Below, piece after piece: positions 49,201 to 63,500 of a DNA stretch of 64,000 bases; positions within the stretch are counted from its first letter, which is position 1, and each line of letters begins with the position of its first letter. Both the position numbers and the translations under genes were made by a program. The notes below the pieces were generated by a model that did not search any database, was not told the DNA's origin, and saw only the letters and a list, made by a program, of their open reading frames with translations. This stretch comes from Rotaria socialis (lineage: Eukaryota; Rotifera; Eurotatoria; Philodinida; Philodinidae). Location of the stretch: positions 310,001 through 374,000 of the forward strand of contig CAJNYU010000350.1 of NCBI GenBank assembly GCA_905331475.1, in the 5' to 3' direction.

Positions 49201-51173
49201 GCACAAAACAGAAAGAGTCTTCATATTCTGTCAATTTTTGAATCAAACACATGTATTCTGTTTCATTGAAATCATTAACCGAGCAAAATTTCCTTTCAAA
49301 TTAAAAAATCGTAGAAACTGAGTGTTTACGAATATTATCTGCCTTAAAGTCGTCAATTTTAATTACATATATATGTGCGCCAGTCAGCCGATTGGTTGAC
49401 ATTACATAGAAACAATGGAACTACCGTGTTTTAATATATTTACAACATGACACACGACAGAAAATTTGAAAAGGCTCCTAATTAAAACATTTAACCAAGA
49501 GCAGTCAACTTTAGACAAGTGTTAAAGTTGTATGCCGAGTAAAAACAATTTTTTAGTCGAGAAATGTACCAAAAAATCTCTAGTTTCGCTGATCAAATAA
49601 TCCAAAATTTCTATGGTGCGGATTTTGATCAAAATACGATCTAACAATTATCTGTATAGTTGTACGTACACTGAATTCTTGTATAGTCAGCTTCATTTTC
49701 ACTATTCTCATATTGAGCATGGAATATCTTCAAATAATTCATTAATCATTCATCATTTGTAAATAGTTAGAGTTTTCAGAATGACTCTAATCTACTAGTC
49801 TTGTGACATTTCTGTGAATAATGCATACCTTATCTTGCTGATTGTATATTATAACGAGTCTTATCTGCCATACATCTTTGTCTCCTGGAAGACCTTCTGT
49901 TTATTCAGGAGAAAGTACTCGAATGTTTTTCTTTTATCTCTATCATTATTGCAATTGTCGTGCTCATGATAATATTTGCTATTCACTTTTCATATAACAT
50001 TCATGGTTGCAAACAACGTTACATCGGTTATATTTGCTTCAAAAATCTCAGTAAACACTGATCAGGTTGGGCCATTCTTGAATTTGAAAATAAGAAGAGC
50101 CATTGATATAGTAAATTTGAATCAAAATATTACATCTTATGCTCCTATTATTTCTGTCGAAATTCATAAGAATCATATAGATATAATCTGTTAAACGATG
50201 ATATTCAAATAAAATAATCATTGTATTTATCTTCTTGTAGATTTGAACAATATCAGAAACTATATCAACACAATAGCAAAAATTCTCTCAATGAACTGAT
50301 TTCTTTACCAATCAATGCATCAAATGTTGTAGTACTGCCATTATTTACTGTATGTACAATTGTTTTGCTGATATCGAGATTTCTTCTAGAAAATTATGAT
50401 TTCATTCATTTCTTTAAACAGCATCTCTTCCTATATTGAGTGATACATTCTTGAACATTAAAGAACACAGATTATAAAAAGCTGGTTCATGGATAGGTTG
50501 AAGAACAAGTATAGACTTGTTTAGAATTGAGAATTTTTTCATTTGAAAAGATCACTGACAAATTTATTTCATACAAATCACCCAATCCTGTAGCAAATTT
50601 CAACGTATCATTATACAAGAGCTAGACTCTTTAACATATGAACTAGAGCAAGAGGGATTCATTCATCTTTCACAAAAAAATGAATTTATACATACTACTC
50701 AATAAACAGTCGTGTATTTTATCAAATAGAAACAAATAATCTTATTGGATCATTTTATTTCTTATTCATAACACAATATATTTAACAATTTATATCATGC
50801 ACAAATATACATATATCTATAAGTATCAGTCGAACTATTTATGAAGTGATATAGAACTTCTTATTGAATTCTGTTCAAAGCATAACAGCCACAAACTTCA
50901 TAATTAATATCAAGTGTTATTTGAAAATTGTTTTCTCGTGTTATAAATTCCTCTAATAACTAACTTCATCAAATATCGATGAACTTTTCGGAATGAATTT
51001 TCTATATGAAAAATAATAAAAGCGACTCTATTCAAAAATAAATCTTGTCTAGGAAGTTTAATGTCACCATGATTGCATTCGAGTCAATGGTAGAATATTA
51101 ATCACGTTCGAATAGTTATTACCTTTATCTAGATAAATGTATTTCTCAAGTTTTCTAAGTCAACTAATGTTTA

Positions 51174-51204
51174 AAATTCAAATTCAAATTCAAATTCAAA
51201 TTCA
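51174..51204. repeat. ATTCAA hexamer tandem repeat
   Basis: Five near-perfect hexamer units in tandem. They produce an Ile-Gln repeat in one frame, which is not evidence for a gene. Confidence 0.85.
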
Positions 51205-53786
51205 TTTTTTCCTATATGACAACAAAACTTTGAAAAATTCATCAAGAGATAAATCAAGAAAAACAATCTGTTTTCAAAGAATACTTTTGTTTATTTTTAC
51301 CGTAGCTGCACAATATATACGTCACATCGATCCCTATACGATGAGACGTTTTGAACAAGAAAACAAAACTCCTTTTCTATCATCTCTTACTGATTCGTCG
51401 GTAATTGAGTAAATGCCAATAGTGTTGTCATTTTTATATACATCTTAATAGTATTTAACTTAAAAAAATGTTCTTTGACATTTCCTTATACACGCTGAAT
51501 TTTTATTATTATTTTTGAACTTATTTGTGATTGATACATAATTAAAAATGAACTTTGCTGGATTAAGTCACATTTAGAATTTGTTGTCATAATAAATTGC
51601 CAAGTCTACTAAAGATTTTAGCTAGCTAGACACTAAAATCGTTCTTAAAGTTAAAGGACATGTTTTGAAAAAATTTATAATAGATAAATATAAAATCTGT
51701 TGAATAATTATTTGAAAACTCGATTAATAATCATTGATAGAATCCGATCTATCTAGACTTTTACATTATATCGACAAGAATAAGTCGTCGCTTATTTAAT
51801 CACATTTATGCTTTCGAGCAAATCGAAGTTTTTCTTCAGGTCAAGTAATTTCAATTGCGAACATGTTCTCATGTAATGCTATTTTCTTAATAAAATTATA
51901 TGCAATAGATACTATATTTTTGTTATCAAATAAAATTTTTCATTAACAATGAAATAGTGTAAGACAAGATATCATCTATTTTTTATTCAAGATATAAATA
52001 AAATTCTTTAAAAATTACTATTAATGATCTATGACTTGATTATACATAATATGGGTTACTGTAGCATTTTTTTAAATTCATTTTCAAGGATTAAAAAATA
52101 AAACTAATCAATTTTGAAAATGAGTTGCTTCTATATATGAATATAAGAAGAAGAAAAGAGGACAATAAATAATTGTATTTTTTAATATTTCGAAAGACGA
52201 TTTTTAATGAAGAAGAAGAGAAAAAAAGAAGCAAAGCGGATTATCGTCAAGTCAAAAATTGTTGTCTATTATAAATGACGTTGAATTAAGATTGTTTGTT
52301 GTTGTTTTTTTCCATAGAATATAAATCTATTTAGAGCACATCAGATAATTAGAATATTCATAAAATAGTTTTTCATTCCTGATTAATTTCAAGAGTATAG
52401 CAACAAACAACAGAGAAAGATATAAGAAGAAATCATTTATATTTAATGAACTTTTTTTATTCCAATGTTTGAATTGAACGATCATGATCCGATTTTCCAC
52501 ATCTTTAAACGATTTTTTTCTTCTTTGTATTAAATCGCTCGCGGAATTGATATTCGTTAAATCAAACGATAGCCGCCTGAGTGTAACGTCTTCATTCTAT
52601 TCTTACCGTCTATTATCTCTTGAATAATTTAGTTTTTTTGTCTACTCATACATACAAAGAACAAGTAAAAAAGAAGAAGACGAAGAAGAAAAGATTCCTA
52701 CTATGTTCAAAGGACGAAATATGAAAGAAAAAACCTATTTTCAACCACTTCAATTATCAAGAAAAAAAATGAACAAGCACTCGAATTTCTCAATTGATGC
52801 ACCCTAATGAATGTCGTGGGACATATAGGTAAATGACAACTGTGATTGACGTGTGCGTGCCACTGTCACGCATGTTCATATAGAAAAAAGGCTAAAAAAA
52901 CCTAAATTAATTGCCATTTTTTTTACTGCACATGTCACAGAATAGAAGAAACAAACGTATACGCACACACACACACACACACACACGACATAACATTCTT
53001 TCGTTTTAGTTTTAGTCAATGTGTATTACCATATTAATTAGATCAACATACAAAAAAAAATGCCATGAGGTAAACAACATACATTCTTTACTCTCAAATA
53101 TGATAAGTGTGTACAAAGATGATCAAACGTATATAGTCTATGTTAATGTGCGTGGTATGTGAGAATGTCTCAAGCTTATCTTATTTTTTTATGCATATCA
53201 TTTGATGAGCAAAGTCAATATTGCCAATAAGAAGAAGAAAAAACAGGTGTCTATAGGAAAAAAAGAAGAAAAGAAAATTCAGGTTTTTTATACGTGTTTC
53301 AAATTCAATATGTATATATACGTATATTATTTGCCTAAAGGAAAATATTTTAATTTGATACTGGCATCATAACAAGTTGTTCACACTAAATATAGTAAAC
53401 CGATAATCCTTTATCGCAAACTAAAGAAAAGACAATCTGTACTCATCGAATAATTTTCAATAAACAAAATGTACTTTTATAATTGTAAAACTTGCAATTA
53501 TAAGTTATATACGTAGTTAACCTTATCGTTCTCATTATTTCAATGTTTTCATTGGTTCATTTTCATCTTTAATATGATTGGTTACTACAAAATAATTTTT
53601 TTCTCTCTCAATGTCTGTACTCACGAAAATTCTCATTGGATAAAGAAAAAAAGGAAGAAATACACGCATTGCTTGTCAATCAACAACGGCTAACGATCGT
53701 CGCGTGATACACTCGTTTCATTACAACGGAATGAGAGAAGACGAGAAAAATAGAAAGAGAAGAAACTCTTGAAAAAGAGAGACAGG

Positions 53787-53824
53787 GAGAGAGAGAGAGA
53801 GAGAGCGAGCGAGGGAGAGAGAGA
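53787..53824. repeat. GA microsatellite
   Basis: An imperfect GA tract with GAGC interruptions, about 125 bp before the possible first-exon donor of Otx. Confidence 0.85.
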
Positions 53825-54134
53825 AAAAAAGATTGTGCGTGTTCGATGTTTTTTTTTCATCATCAGTTCTAATCTATTTGAAGTTTGAGACGATTCCCAT
53901 TTACTCATTCATATACATTGTTATATCTTAGCTAAGAGAACAAAAAAACCTGGTAAGTATTTATTTATGAGTTTAGCCCCGATTTATCTCGGTGTTACCA
54001 ACACCCATCCATCACCTTATTCAATCATACACGCATGAAATCTGACACGTGTTAATGCCGTTTGAAGATAGTCTTATCATAACTAAAGAAAAAAAGCCAA
54101 AGACTTTTCTATTTGAAAAATAGATTAAATCATT

Positions 54135-55321
54135 ATGTTATTAATTCTAGCAACCGTGGCTTCCATTAATACTACAAGTGCAACATCGAAATATCCATCA
54201 CCGCCATTGGGTGATTATTATTCAAACTATGTTGCAGCTGCATCGTCAATGGCAAATGATCCATCAGCATTAAAATTTGGATATTCCGATCCGACAAAAG
54301 GTGTGCAATTTGCATTTGGTTTTCCTCAACATCCAGATTCATTTTCGGCTTTATCATATAATGGTTTGTTTCATTGAAAATAATATGTCTTGCCGTGTTT
54401 TCTATAGTTCATATTTTATTCATAGGTTCATCTCAAAGAAAACAAAGACGTGAGCGAACAACATTTACTCGCGCACAACTTGATCAACTTGAAACATTAT
54501 TCGATCGAACACGTTATCCTGATATATTTATGCGTGAAGAAGTTGCGCTTAAAGTTAGTTTACCTGAATCAAGAATACAAGTAAGTAACAATCCAAATCA
54601 ACCATAAGAAAAACAAAACAAAGAAATATTTTTATTTCAGGTTTGGTTTAAAAACCGTCGTGCCAAATGTCGTCAACAAGATAAAGCAACAAAAAAACCT
54701 TCATCATCATCAAATAGTGGTATTCATGACAAACCAACATCATCCAATGACACTTCACTGTCAGCAACAACACCATTAACAGCATGTAAGCGTGAAGCAA
54801 AAAGTCCACTAATCATTAGCCCAAATGGTCGAATAAACTCGTCTCAAATAACTAGTAGTCGTTCACCACCATCAACATCAAGTACAAATAGTTTAAATGG
54901 TGGTGGAAGTAATAGTTTATGTTCATCAAATTCTACTACAAGCAATACATTTTATCGTTCACCAACATCGGATAATTCAACAGCTGCAGCAGCAGCAGCA
55001 GCAGCAACATCATTAGCTGCTTGGTCATCGCAAGCAGCAGCTTATCATCATATATATCCAACATCATATAGTCCAAATCAAGCATCATATCAGAGTGGAC
55101 TTTTCTATAGCAATGATCCACAACATATCTACAAAAATACTCCAACAGCAACGAATAGTCCACCGATGTATGGTACAGCAACAAGTGCATTAACATATCG
55201 TAATCAAGATATGGATTTTCTTCAGCCAGCAGCTATGTATGGACGAACAAGTGATGAATTTATGGGTTGGACAGCATCACATCATCATCATCATCACCAA
55301 AACTTTAAAATTTTCAATTAA
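54135..55321 (+). CDS. otx: Otx (orthodenticle) homeodomain transcription factor
   Basis: Exons 54135-54363, 54426-54580 and 54641-55321 give 354 residues. The homeodomain spans about residues 83-142, from [17 protein letters not shown] through [20 protein letters not shown] to [13 protein letters not shown]. Lys at homeodomain position 50 is the bicoid-class mark that selects TAATCC sites. The intron between homeodomain residues 46 and 47 is the ancestral paired-class position. The long tail is Ser/Thr/Asn-rich with seven Ala and six His in runs, ending NFKIFN, perhaps a remnant of the Otx WKFQVL tail. The protein should act in the nucleus in anterior and neural patterning. The start is doubtful: TTCTAG at 54145-54150 could be a splice acceptor, and then the first ATG would be 54249. 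Confidence 0.9.
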
Positions 55322-55580
55322 CTTCTTTCCTTTTTTCTTTCTTTTTTTTTGTTTGTATGTTGTGTCTGTCTTAAAGCTTGTGGGCGAACAGTGTAAATGA
55401 ATAAATATGAAGCGTCATATTCATTTTTTTGTTTTCATAACACACATTTGGGAAAAAAGCTGTTAAACAAATGAAAAGCTATTTAATTGGATGTAATGAT
55501 GTCTACTCTTGAAAAGTATTGACACATATTGCAAGATTTACGGTTTTTTTTCTTTTTGTTCAATAACCATATACATATAG

Positions 55581-55618
<38 letters not shown>

Positions 55619-58600
55619 TTGTTGACAGAAGATGGTGGGTGGAGAGATTAGCCCATTTGTCAATAGACTAAAAGAGCCATATGAAGACAATCACTAAAAA
55701 AGTCAATCAAAAAAGCTTGACTTTACCATTTTTCTGTCTTTTTTGTCTCTTGACAATGATAACATCAATTAGTTTGAAAGTATAAAGATAGTTTTTCTTT
55801 TCTATAGATTAAGGAAAGTCTGTAAAATGAATATTACTTGTTCTTTTTTCTCTCGGCCTATTGCCGGAGAGAAGCTCATCATAGACGATTGTCATTTGAA
55901 GGAAAAAAAAGCACATGTACTATTCAAATAATGACAAATTGAAAAATCTAATTTTCTCAAAAAAAAAAAGAAGAGGAAGAAGAATGTTGTTTGTTTCATT
56001 CATGCTGAGTGCGTGAATATGCAACATTGTTAGTTGTATATGAATACTTCTGTCATAAGCCGATTAGTCGGGATTCTCTCTTCAAAAGATTCTCATTTTC
56101 GATCGAATGAGTTATGTTTTCTAAAATACAATGATGCAAACACTAACATGGATAGGTGGTCGGTTAAGCCGATGGTTTTTTTTCTTTTACCACCTGAATT
56201 CAATTCTTACCATACTACTTCAGAAAAAAAGTGAAGAGACACGCGACACAATACGACGCCTAAAGCAAAGCTTATCTTTTTTACGGCGTCACTATTCAGT
56301 GAGAACAAGAAAGATAATTATATTTTCATTTTTTATTCTTTTCTTTTCTTTTCTTTTCTCTTCTATTTGTTTAACTTTCGTAAGAGAAAAAACATCCTTT
56401 CGATTTCATAATAATTAGTATGCTCAATCATGATCAACAAACTTTTATTGACTATGATTACTATTACTTTCTCCCATCAACAAACTTCTTCGTCATAAGA
56501 AAAAAAAAGATGAAAGAAATAAGACATCGGCTTGAGCGAGCCAAAGGAAGTCTTATGTTACACTGTAAATAACCGATGACATTAATCTATGCATCTTTCT
56601 CAACCAGTACATAGGAATATGTTTAAATGTAGAATAAATCGAAAAAAAGAAGAGTACTTACACTCTTACTTTTTTTTTTATGTTTGTCAACTCTTGAGAG
56701 ACAAACGCGGTATGGCGGCAAAAAAGAAAAGAGTAAAATTCTCAACAAGGTTATTGAATGTCTGTCTTCAATATTGACTTGATATTTAGCTCATCGGTTC
56801 GATATCCTGAACGTTATGTTCTCCAGCCGGAAATCATCGTTTGTCGATTTAAAGAAATCAAAAAAAGAAGGTGGCACCGGCAGTTTCTTTTTCTTCTACT
56901 GTTGCTTGCTAACAGATTGAACAGTTCCGTTTTATTTTATCAGTATTCATGTGAAAGTCAAACATTAGATCATAAAACATAGAGAAGAAAATCAAAACAG
57001 TGTATCGCTTTTTTTCTGCTTTGAGAATTTTGGAAAAAATAATCGCATTGAAATGAGACTTTTTTTATTGACTGTTATCTCTACACGTGTGGGGATAGAT
57101 GAGGAGGTTTTTTGTTTCTCTTTTAGAGAAGACAATGATCGGCACGTTAAGTAAATTGATAGTCGATTTCGATCAGGTGTCGAATTTTTGGCAGCTAGGA
57201 ATAGTAAACGAATAAATGGCACGTCTTTCTTTTTTTTCACATATATACATCAGACAACAAAATCATTCTTTTCTTTTCTCCTCCTACTCAATATGTATTT
57301 AGTAAGATAACTGTATATGTGTGTTTGAGAATAAATCGAATTGTTGGCTCACGTCTCGATAGTCAATTGAGAATTCGCTTTTTTATTTCATTTTATTCAT
57401 ACTAACAAATAACCACTAAAAGCAATTTTTCGTATGTCACTTCAAATGATTCGTCTTTAATCGATGTATTTTTATTTATCATCTGAAATGACTTTCGTAG
57501 TTTTACGTCATTAACGATAAGAATTAAGTATTCGATAAATATTCTATTGATATCATATAATATTAATCTTATACTTATACTTTATTCCAACTGAAGCACT
57601 TGTCTCGAAAACTTCTCTGGATTTCAACGTCAAACTCTAGTCTAGCAGTCCGATAGGTAATCACGAAAAACAACCAATAAGAATAAATCTTGTTTGATCC
57701 ATTGTAATATGTATGATACACTTAATACGATATCTATCTATATTAACCATATATTTAGTAGAATATTTATGACTAGTAATGTGCAAGATCAAATGATCTC
57801 TTTTTTCAACTTTGATCTTATTTATATCTAACAAAGGTAGTTTGGTAAAGTTCGAAGATGTTCATGATTACAAAACTTGATTTCGAGGCAATTTGATTGC
57901 CTTTAGTTTTTATTTCTACTGAGAGAAAAAGCATTTCGCAAACGGATAGCGCCCGCCTATTCGCCGAACAAGTGAATTTGCTAGTTGTTATAATTTCTTC
58001 TGTAGTCACAATTGTAAAGACTCTAGAAAGTCTGGTTCAAACCTTGTATATAGAAAAAAAAACTAGTTCGAAAATGATTTGTTATTTTTATTTACTTCGC
58101 CGATGACTGACTATTATTTTCATCGTTTTTTAAGTGTTTGGAGAAGTATGGTTTATGCAATGCTTTACTTAAAACTATCAAATATTTCACTTAATTTTTA
58201 GTGCTGGTGTGGTAAACATTTTTCGTGTGAAGTCAATGATAGAAAACTTTTAACTTTTGACCTGAATCCCGAACTAACTTCAACATATCTTGAACTAAAA
58301 TATCTATAAAGAAATGATTAAAAAATTCATTTCGCAGAGTAAAATATCCTTTTTTTTCTACTTTTATGACAGTAAATCAAAATGATGTTTTCTTTATTTT
58401 TATACAAATAGATATTATCTTATCTAGATGTGGGTTCAATATTTTCATTTACCATAAATATTATATCTAAGAGCTTTACTTTTTATAATCCAACAGCAAA
58501 ATTTAATTGAAATACCAAAAAACTAGGCTGGAATGCTTGGATTTAAAAAAGAGATTAACATCAACAAATGAAGTCAAATATGATTGAAAAATTAATTCTC

Positions 58601-59147
58601 GGTACTCTTTAAAATGCCATGAGTTTTGAATATAAATGAATAATGAATTTTATAGATACAGCAATATAGAAGTAATTAATTCGCATGTTTTTTTTTCAAT
58701 GAAACAAATAATTTCCAAATACTAATATATAATACAATCATTCAGTAAGATTTTATGAAAAAAGAAAAGATCTTTTGAAGAAAAGAAAACAATGTGATGT
58801 AAACATTTAACTCAATATCAACTATTGTAAATGTTTGAATTTTATTATTGAGTTTAGCCAGTGAATTATCTAAAAATCCCTTGTACAAAATCCGAATTCT
58901 AGTTCGCACTCTTCCGTATACAGATGTCAGTGTACGTATATTCTAAATTCAATCCATATAGTTGTCTCTAGTAGTAGTTATACATTTTGAATCGTTTAAC
59001 TGGTTATTCTTATCAACCATCCATCCGATATAAAATGATCATTTGACTGACAAACATTTCGCAAAAGTAAAAAAATGCGTTTTCCTGAAGGACAAGTGTT
59101 TACAAATGAATTGAAGTAGTTTATAGAATCAAAATCGGAGAAAAAAG
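55322..59147. other. Non-coding DNA between Otx and RNF41
   Basis: Contains the Otx 3' UTR, a CT tract running into a TA tract at 55581-55617, TTTTC repeats near 56337-56360 and T-rich DNA. No gene is supported. TTTATAG at about 59120-59126, 21 nt before the RNF41 ATG, may be a 5' acceptor. Confidence 0.45.
55581..55617. repeat. CT/TA compound microsatellite
   Basis: A CT tract of about 16 bp followed directly by a TA tract of about 22 bp, in the 3' flank of Otx. Confidence 0.9.
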
Positions 59148-60550
59148 ATGGGTTTTGATATTCAACGATTTCCTAATGGCGTTGATGAGGAATTAATTTG
59201 TATGTATTGAAAATTATCTTTGAATATTAACTTATGAAATTCTATATATATATATATATGTTCAGGTGCTATTTGTGGTGGCGTTCTTCAAGATCCTCTT
59301 CAAGCTCCAACATGCGAACATGCTTTTTGTCAAGTGAATAAATTTTTATTTAGTTTGAACTAAAAAAAACTTACTTCTATTGTAAAGATCTGCATAAACG
59401 AATGGCTCTCCCGTGTACAAACATGCCCTATCGATAGAACATCAATGGAATCAGATCAATTAAAACCAGTACCACGTATACTTAAAAATTTACTTAGCCG
59501 GTTAGCTTCTGTTCTTTTTTCTAATGATTTATGAAGAAATTCAATTCTATTTTGATAGTCTAAATATAACATGCGAAAATGATGGCTGCAGTGCAATCGT
59601 TAAATTAGATACACTGTCTAATCATTTAACTGAGTGTGATTACAATCCAAAAAAATTAATTGAATGTGAAAATGGTTGTGGTATGATGATATCAAAAGAT
59701 AATGTTACAGTAAAAACCAATTTCATCTAGGAAATATAACGAACTATTATTTGGTTTTTGTTTGAAAATAGAATCATAATTGTATTCAAGCATTAAGAAA
59801 TGAACTTGATAATGTTAAAAATGACCTACAAAAATGTCGAAATGATATGGATTTATATAAATCAGAAGTAAGAACACTTCAGGTAAGAATTCCGAGTAAA
59901 ATTTCTGTTCCTCGTTTTTATATAAATATTTATTTATTTAAAGGAATTTGTTCGCGTTCTTCGTATGAACAATCCAACTATATCACGTGTTTTTGAACGA
60001 GTGGAAAATGATGAAATATTACGGTAAGAAAACAAAAAATGAGAAAATACCATTCGAAAATAATTTTGTTCTTCTAGATGGTCCAGTAATTTACAATTAG
60101 CTCGCGTAACACGCTGGGGTGGAATGATATCAACTCCGGATGCTGTTTTACAAGCTGTTATCAAACGTGCCCTACTGGAAAGTGGTTGTCCAATCAATAT
60201 AACTAATGATCTCATGGAAAATGCTCATGAAAGACATTGGCCACAGGGACTTTCAACGCTAGGTTGATAGAAATTTATTTCTATTGTATTGCTGTTTTTC
60301 TAGAGAAACAAAGAAATACTTTTATTTTTAGAAACTCGACAATTGAATAGAAGACATTATGAAAGTTATATTTGCCGACGTATTGTTGGTAAACAAGCTG
60401 TTGTTGTACTTGGTTGTGATAATCGACATATGGATCAATTAATGAGTAAGAGATGATCAAAAAGTGACGGAGAAAAAAATCTTATGTTAATTAATTAATT
60501 TAGTTGCTGAACCTGGTATCGTCATGATATTTGCACACGGTGTTGAATAG
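59148..60550 (+). CDS. RNF41: RNF41/NRDP1 RING E3 ubiquitin ligase
   Basis: Nine exons, 59148-59199, 59266-59333, 59388-59500, 59559-59709, 59772-59882, 59944-60023, 60078-60262, 60332-60445 and 60504-60550, give 306 residues (human 317). It starts MGFDIQRFPNGVDEELIC like human NRDP1. The C3HC4 RING keeps CAICGGVLQDP, CEHAFC and CPIDR, then RPVPRI-like PVPRILKNLL. A TRAF-type zinc finger follows (CSAIV-like, ECDYNPKK, CENGCGMM, NHNC), then a coiled coil and the USP8-interacting C-terminal domain with RVTRWGGMISTPDAVLQAVI, NAHERHWPQGL, GKQAVVV and PGIVMIFAHGVE. NRDP1 ubiquitinates receptor tyrosine kinases and other substrates and partners with USP8. All zinc ligands are present. Intron phases agree throughout. 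Confidence 0.96.
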
Positions 60551-63500
60551 AATTGAAATCAAAATATTTATTTCCACATTCGATTATTTATATCTGTGTT
60601 AATTCTTTAAAATGAATTTATGTTCTTTTTCATTCTTCTTTTCTTATACACAAATCATTAAAAAAGAAACAAGTAAATTAATAATCGAATCATTTTAGTT
60701 GAAATGATTCGGACTTTTGTTATACGTACTTGTCTGAGATATAAGTAATTATATCATATACGTATATTGAAATAGAAGATATTTAAAAGAGAATAGATGT
60801 GAGCTTTACTTTTTTTTAATGTTTATTTCGATGTGTGTATATATATATTAATCATGATTTAATAAGAAACTGAATAATAAGTTGTTAGATACTTCATTGG
60901 TACAACTGCATCTAAAGATATTGACTTTGGCTTCCTATGGCCTGCAATCCATAGATTCATTTTTTAAAGTCTACATGAGTACTTCTTGGTAATAATAATG
61001 AGACTCAATAATAATTTTGCTTGCCTTCGTGATGATTATTTATGCAACGAGATTATTTTTAATGTAATATTTCAATTTTTTAAAGTTTGAAAAGTTTCGA
61101 TAAAAATCTGATTGCTCAACAGAATTAAATAAGTTTTTTTCCTTCTATTCTTCTACTCTTATTAATAAAGTTCATATGTGTTATGTAAATTGAGAAGAAA
61201 ACACATGAATTCCTGTTTATGCATTGTTGTAATGGAAAAAATTTTCAGAGATCAAACCAAACTCCTCATTGTCGCTTAATATACTAATTATATCGTACAA
61301 ACTTAATAGACTGCTTCCCTTGTTTCTGCTTCTGAATAAAAGTATCTTAGCTTATTTTATATTCGAAGAACCAAATTAGTAAAATGTAAAGTGCTCATTC
61401 AGAGGAATAGATCTGGTTTTTATAGAGAATACAAATCTACAGGATTGCGTCTATTTGTCTGAGCGATTTACGATAAAAATTTCAGAATTGCACTCAGACA
61501 TTGGTATATAGTATGGATTGAGTTTATCCGAGACAATCTATCATAGTGAGTACATCCACACAAATAATACAGATTTCGATAAATAATTTTCAGTAATATA
61601 AATTCAAGTAGTAATCTGTCTAGGATATGTATCAGTATTGAAAGATTATTGTTTTTCTTCGAATTGCATATGCCCGGAAATACGATCAACTTCTTATCTT
61701 CGAACTTAAGCTAATCTAGCATTATAAACTAAAATCTTTGTTAATGTAATCAAAAAGAATTCAGTCGGAATCGACAACGATGTCTTTTCATAAAAAAATG
61801 AATATTAAAATAGATCTTATTTTTGTTAAATTTTTAATGCGAAAGAGATTTATTTCAATCTTTCGTGTTGACAATGTTACGGTGTATTTGTAAAATCCAA
61901 AGCTGTCACTTGCACTACTTGTTTACTTGAATACATTTTTCAGTTAATATTTATCATTTCATTATAAATGAATGACATGAAAATATTCACAGTAGATTCT
62001 TGATTAAATGCATCGTTAGTTAATTCAATAAATTTGATTTATTTTTCTTTTAAACAAGAAAAATTCATTTTTTAGGTAAGCATTATATTTGCTTCGTTGT
62101 GAGGGAACACAAGCCCTTTTTTAATGAAAATTTTTTTTTATTAAAATATATGAGAAAATTGAAGCGGACTAGGTTTTTGCATCGCAAACATTAGATATAA
62201 GAGAAATATTACGGGCGACTATGACATTTTCTACCAGTGGATCGATTTCTTTCTTATGTTAGAATATTCGAACTATGAGCATATTTATTTAAAATTAATT
62301 TAGTTCAAGTTCAACTATCTTCGTTGTTTATGCAAAATACAAATTATTCATGTAATCAAAAATAAACACGTTCAATTACTACCCATCTCATATATCAGCC
62401 GTTTATTCTCAGAAAAGAATATTTCCACTTTGTTTCTACTGAGAAACAGAATATATGTATTTTAAAATCAATCAAAAATTATCCAATCTAGTAGAACTGT
62501 ACTAAATAGCTATATGTACAGCATAACATCAAATCGACATATCTTTTCTTCAGGTAGATGTGAAATTGAGATTGTCAGATAAAAAGTACCTTTGAGTAAA
62601 TGGAGAGAATAGATTTTTGTAAATTTACAGAACTTCGCGAGTTTTTGTTTTCTTTCTTTTTCTTTCCATGCATGAAAACTTATATATAATATAGACTCTC
62701 GTCTCGTTTGGATCTTGCACGTTCACTCAATTCTTTGTCTTTCATGATTTGAATAAAATAACTTTCTCGGACTACTACACGAATAGTTTATACTGAATGC
62801 TAACGTCTGAAATCTTGTTCCTATAAAATATCTTCAGACATATTCCATAATATGTTGAATCAGTGAATTTTTTATGCTAAATTCTGCTCTAGAAAATGTA
62901 TGTTTGAAATTTTATTCCAACAGAAAATAGTCGTATCATTCGTTTTTGACTTGATTGTAGAACTTATTTTAAGAATACCAAGATAAATCCAAAAACAATC
63001 TGCGAATTAGTCTATTTCATCTTCAAAAGAAATATTTGATTGGGTATCAAATTGTATCTTTTTCTCAGGCGATGAATATTTATCATTCATGTAAATTTCA
63101 CTTTTTTGTATCGTAATACCAACACACGTTACTATTCCGCAAAATTTAATTCAATTAAAACCTTGGGAGCGAGAGAGATTGTGGATATTAGAATATAATT
63201 TTATTGCAAATCATGCATCAGCAGTAAAAGACTAAATGTGATACTACTTTTTTTTAAATATTATGCGATATTGTGGCTTGCTTGAAAGTATTTAGTTCTA
63301 CAACAAATGATTTTATTAATGATGAATTTCAGCCAAGAGTTTTGTTTTGTTGCTAGAAAAGAAAAGTATACCAGTTTACCGAAATATCTGTCATATTTAT
63401 CACTTTCTTGTTATAATTTTTTTACGCAACAAGAAATCTGATACTGTATCGATTTCGATACAAGTGTTCGTAGAGAAATACAAGACAAATAGCAATAGTC

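Larger units (their letters stand above)
46274..54134. other. Gene desert upstream of the Otx gene
   Basis: About 7.9 kb without a supported gene. It holds a GCCCC-AAC-GGGGC hairpin at 46279-46291, an ATTCAA hexamer array at 51174-51204, a CA repeat at 52972-52986 and a GA tract at 53787-53824. Weak open frames at 49976-50194 and 50221-50439 contain coding-like residues but no family match. A donor-like ACCTGGTAAGTATT near 53950 may end a non-coding first exon of Otx. Cis-regulatory DNA for Otx is plausible but only inferred. Confidence 0.45.

Noticed and set aside
56790..56830. tRNA T-arm-like GGTTCGATATCC
   Set aside because: The flanking bases cannot form a T stem and no anticodon arm or acceptor stem fits. 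No convincing tRNA was found by eye anywhere in the window.
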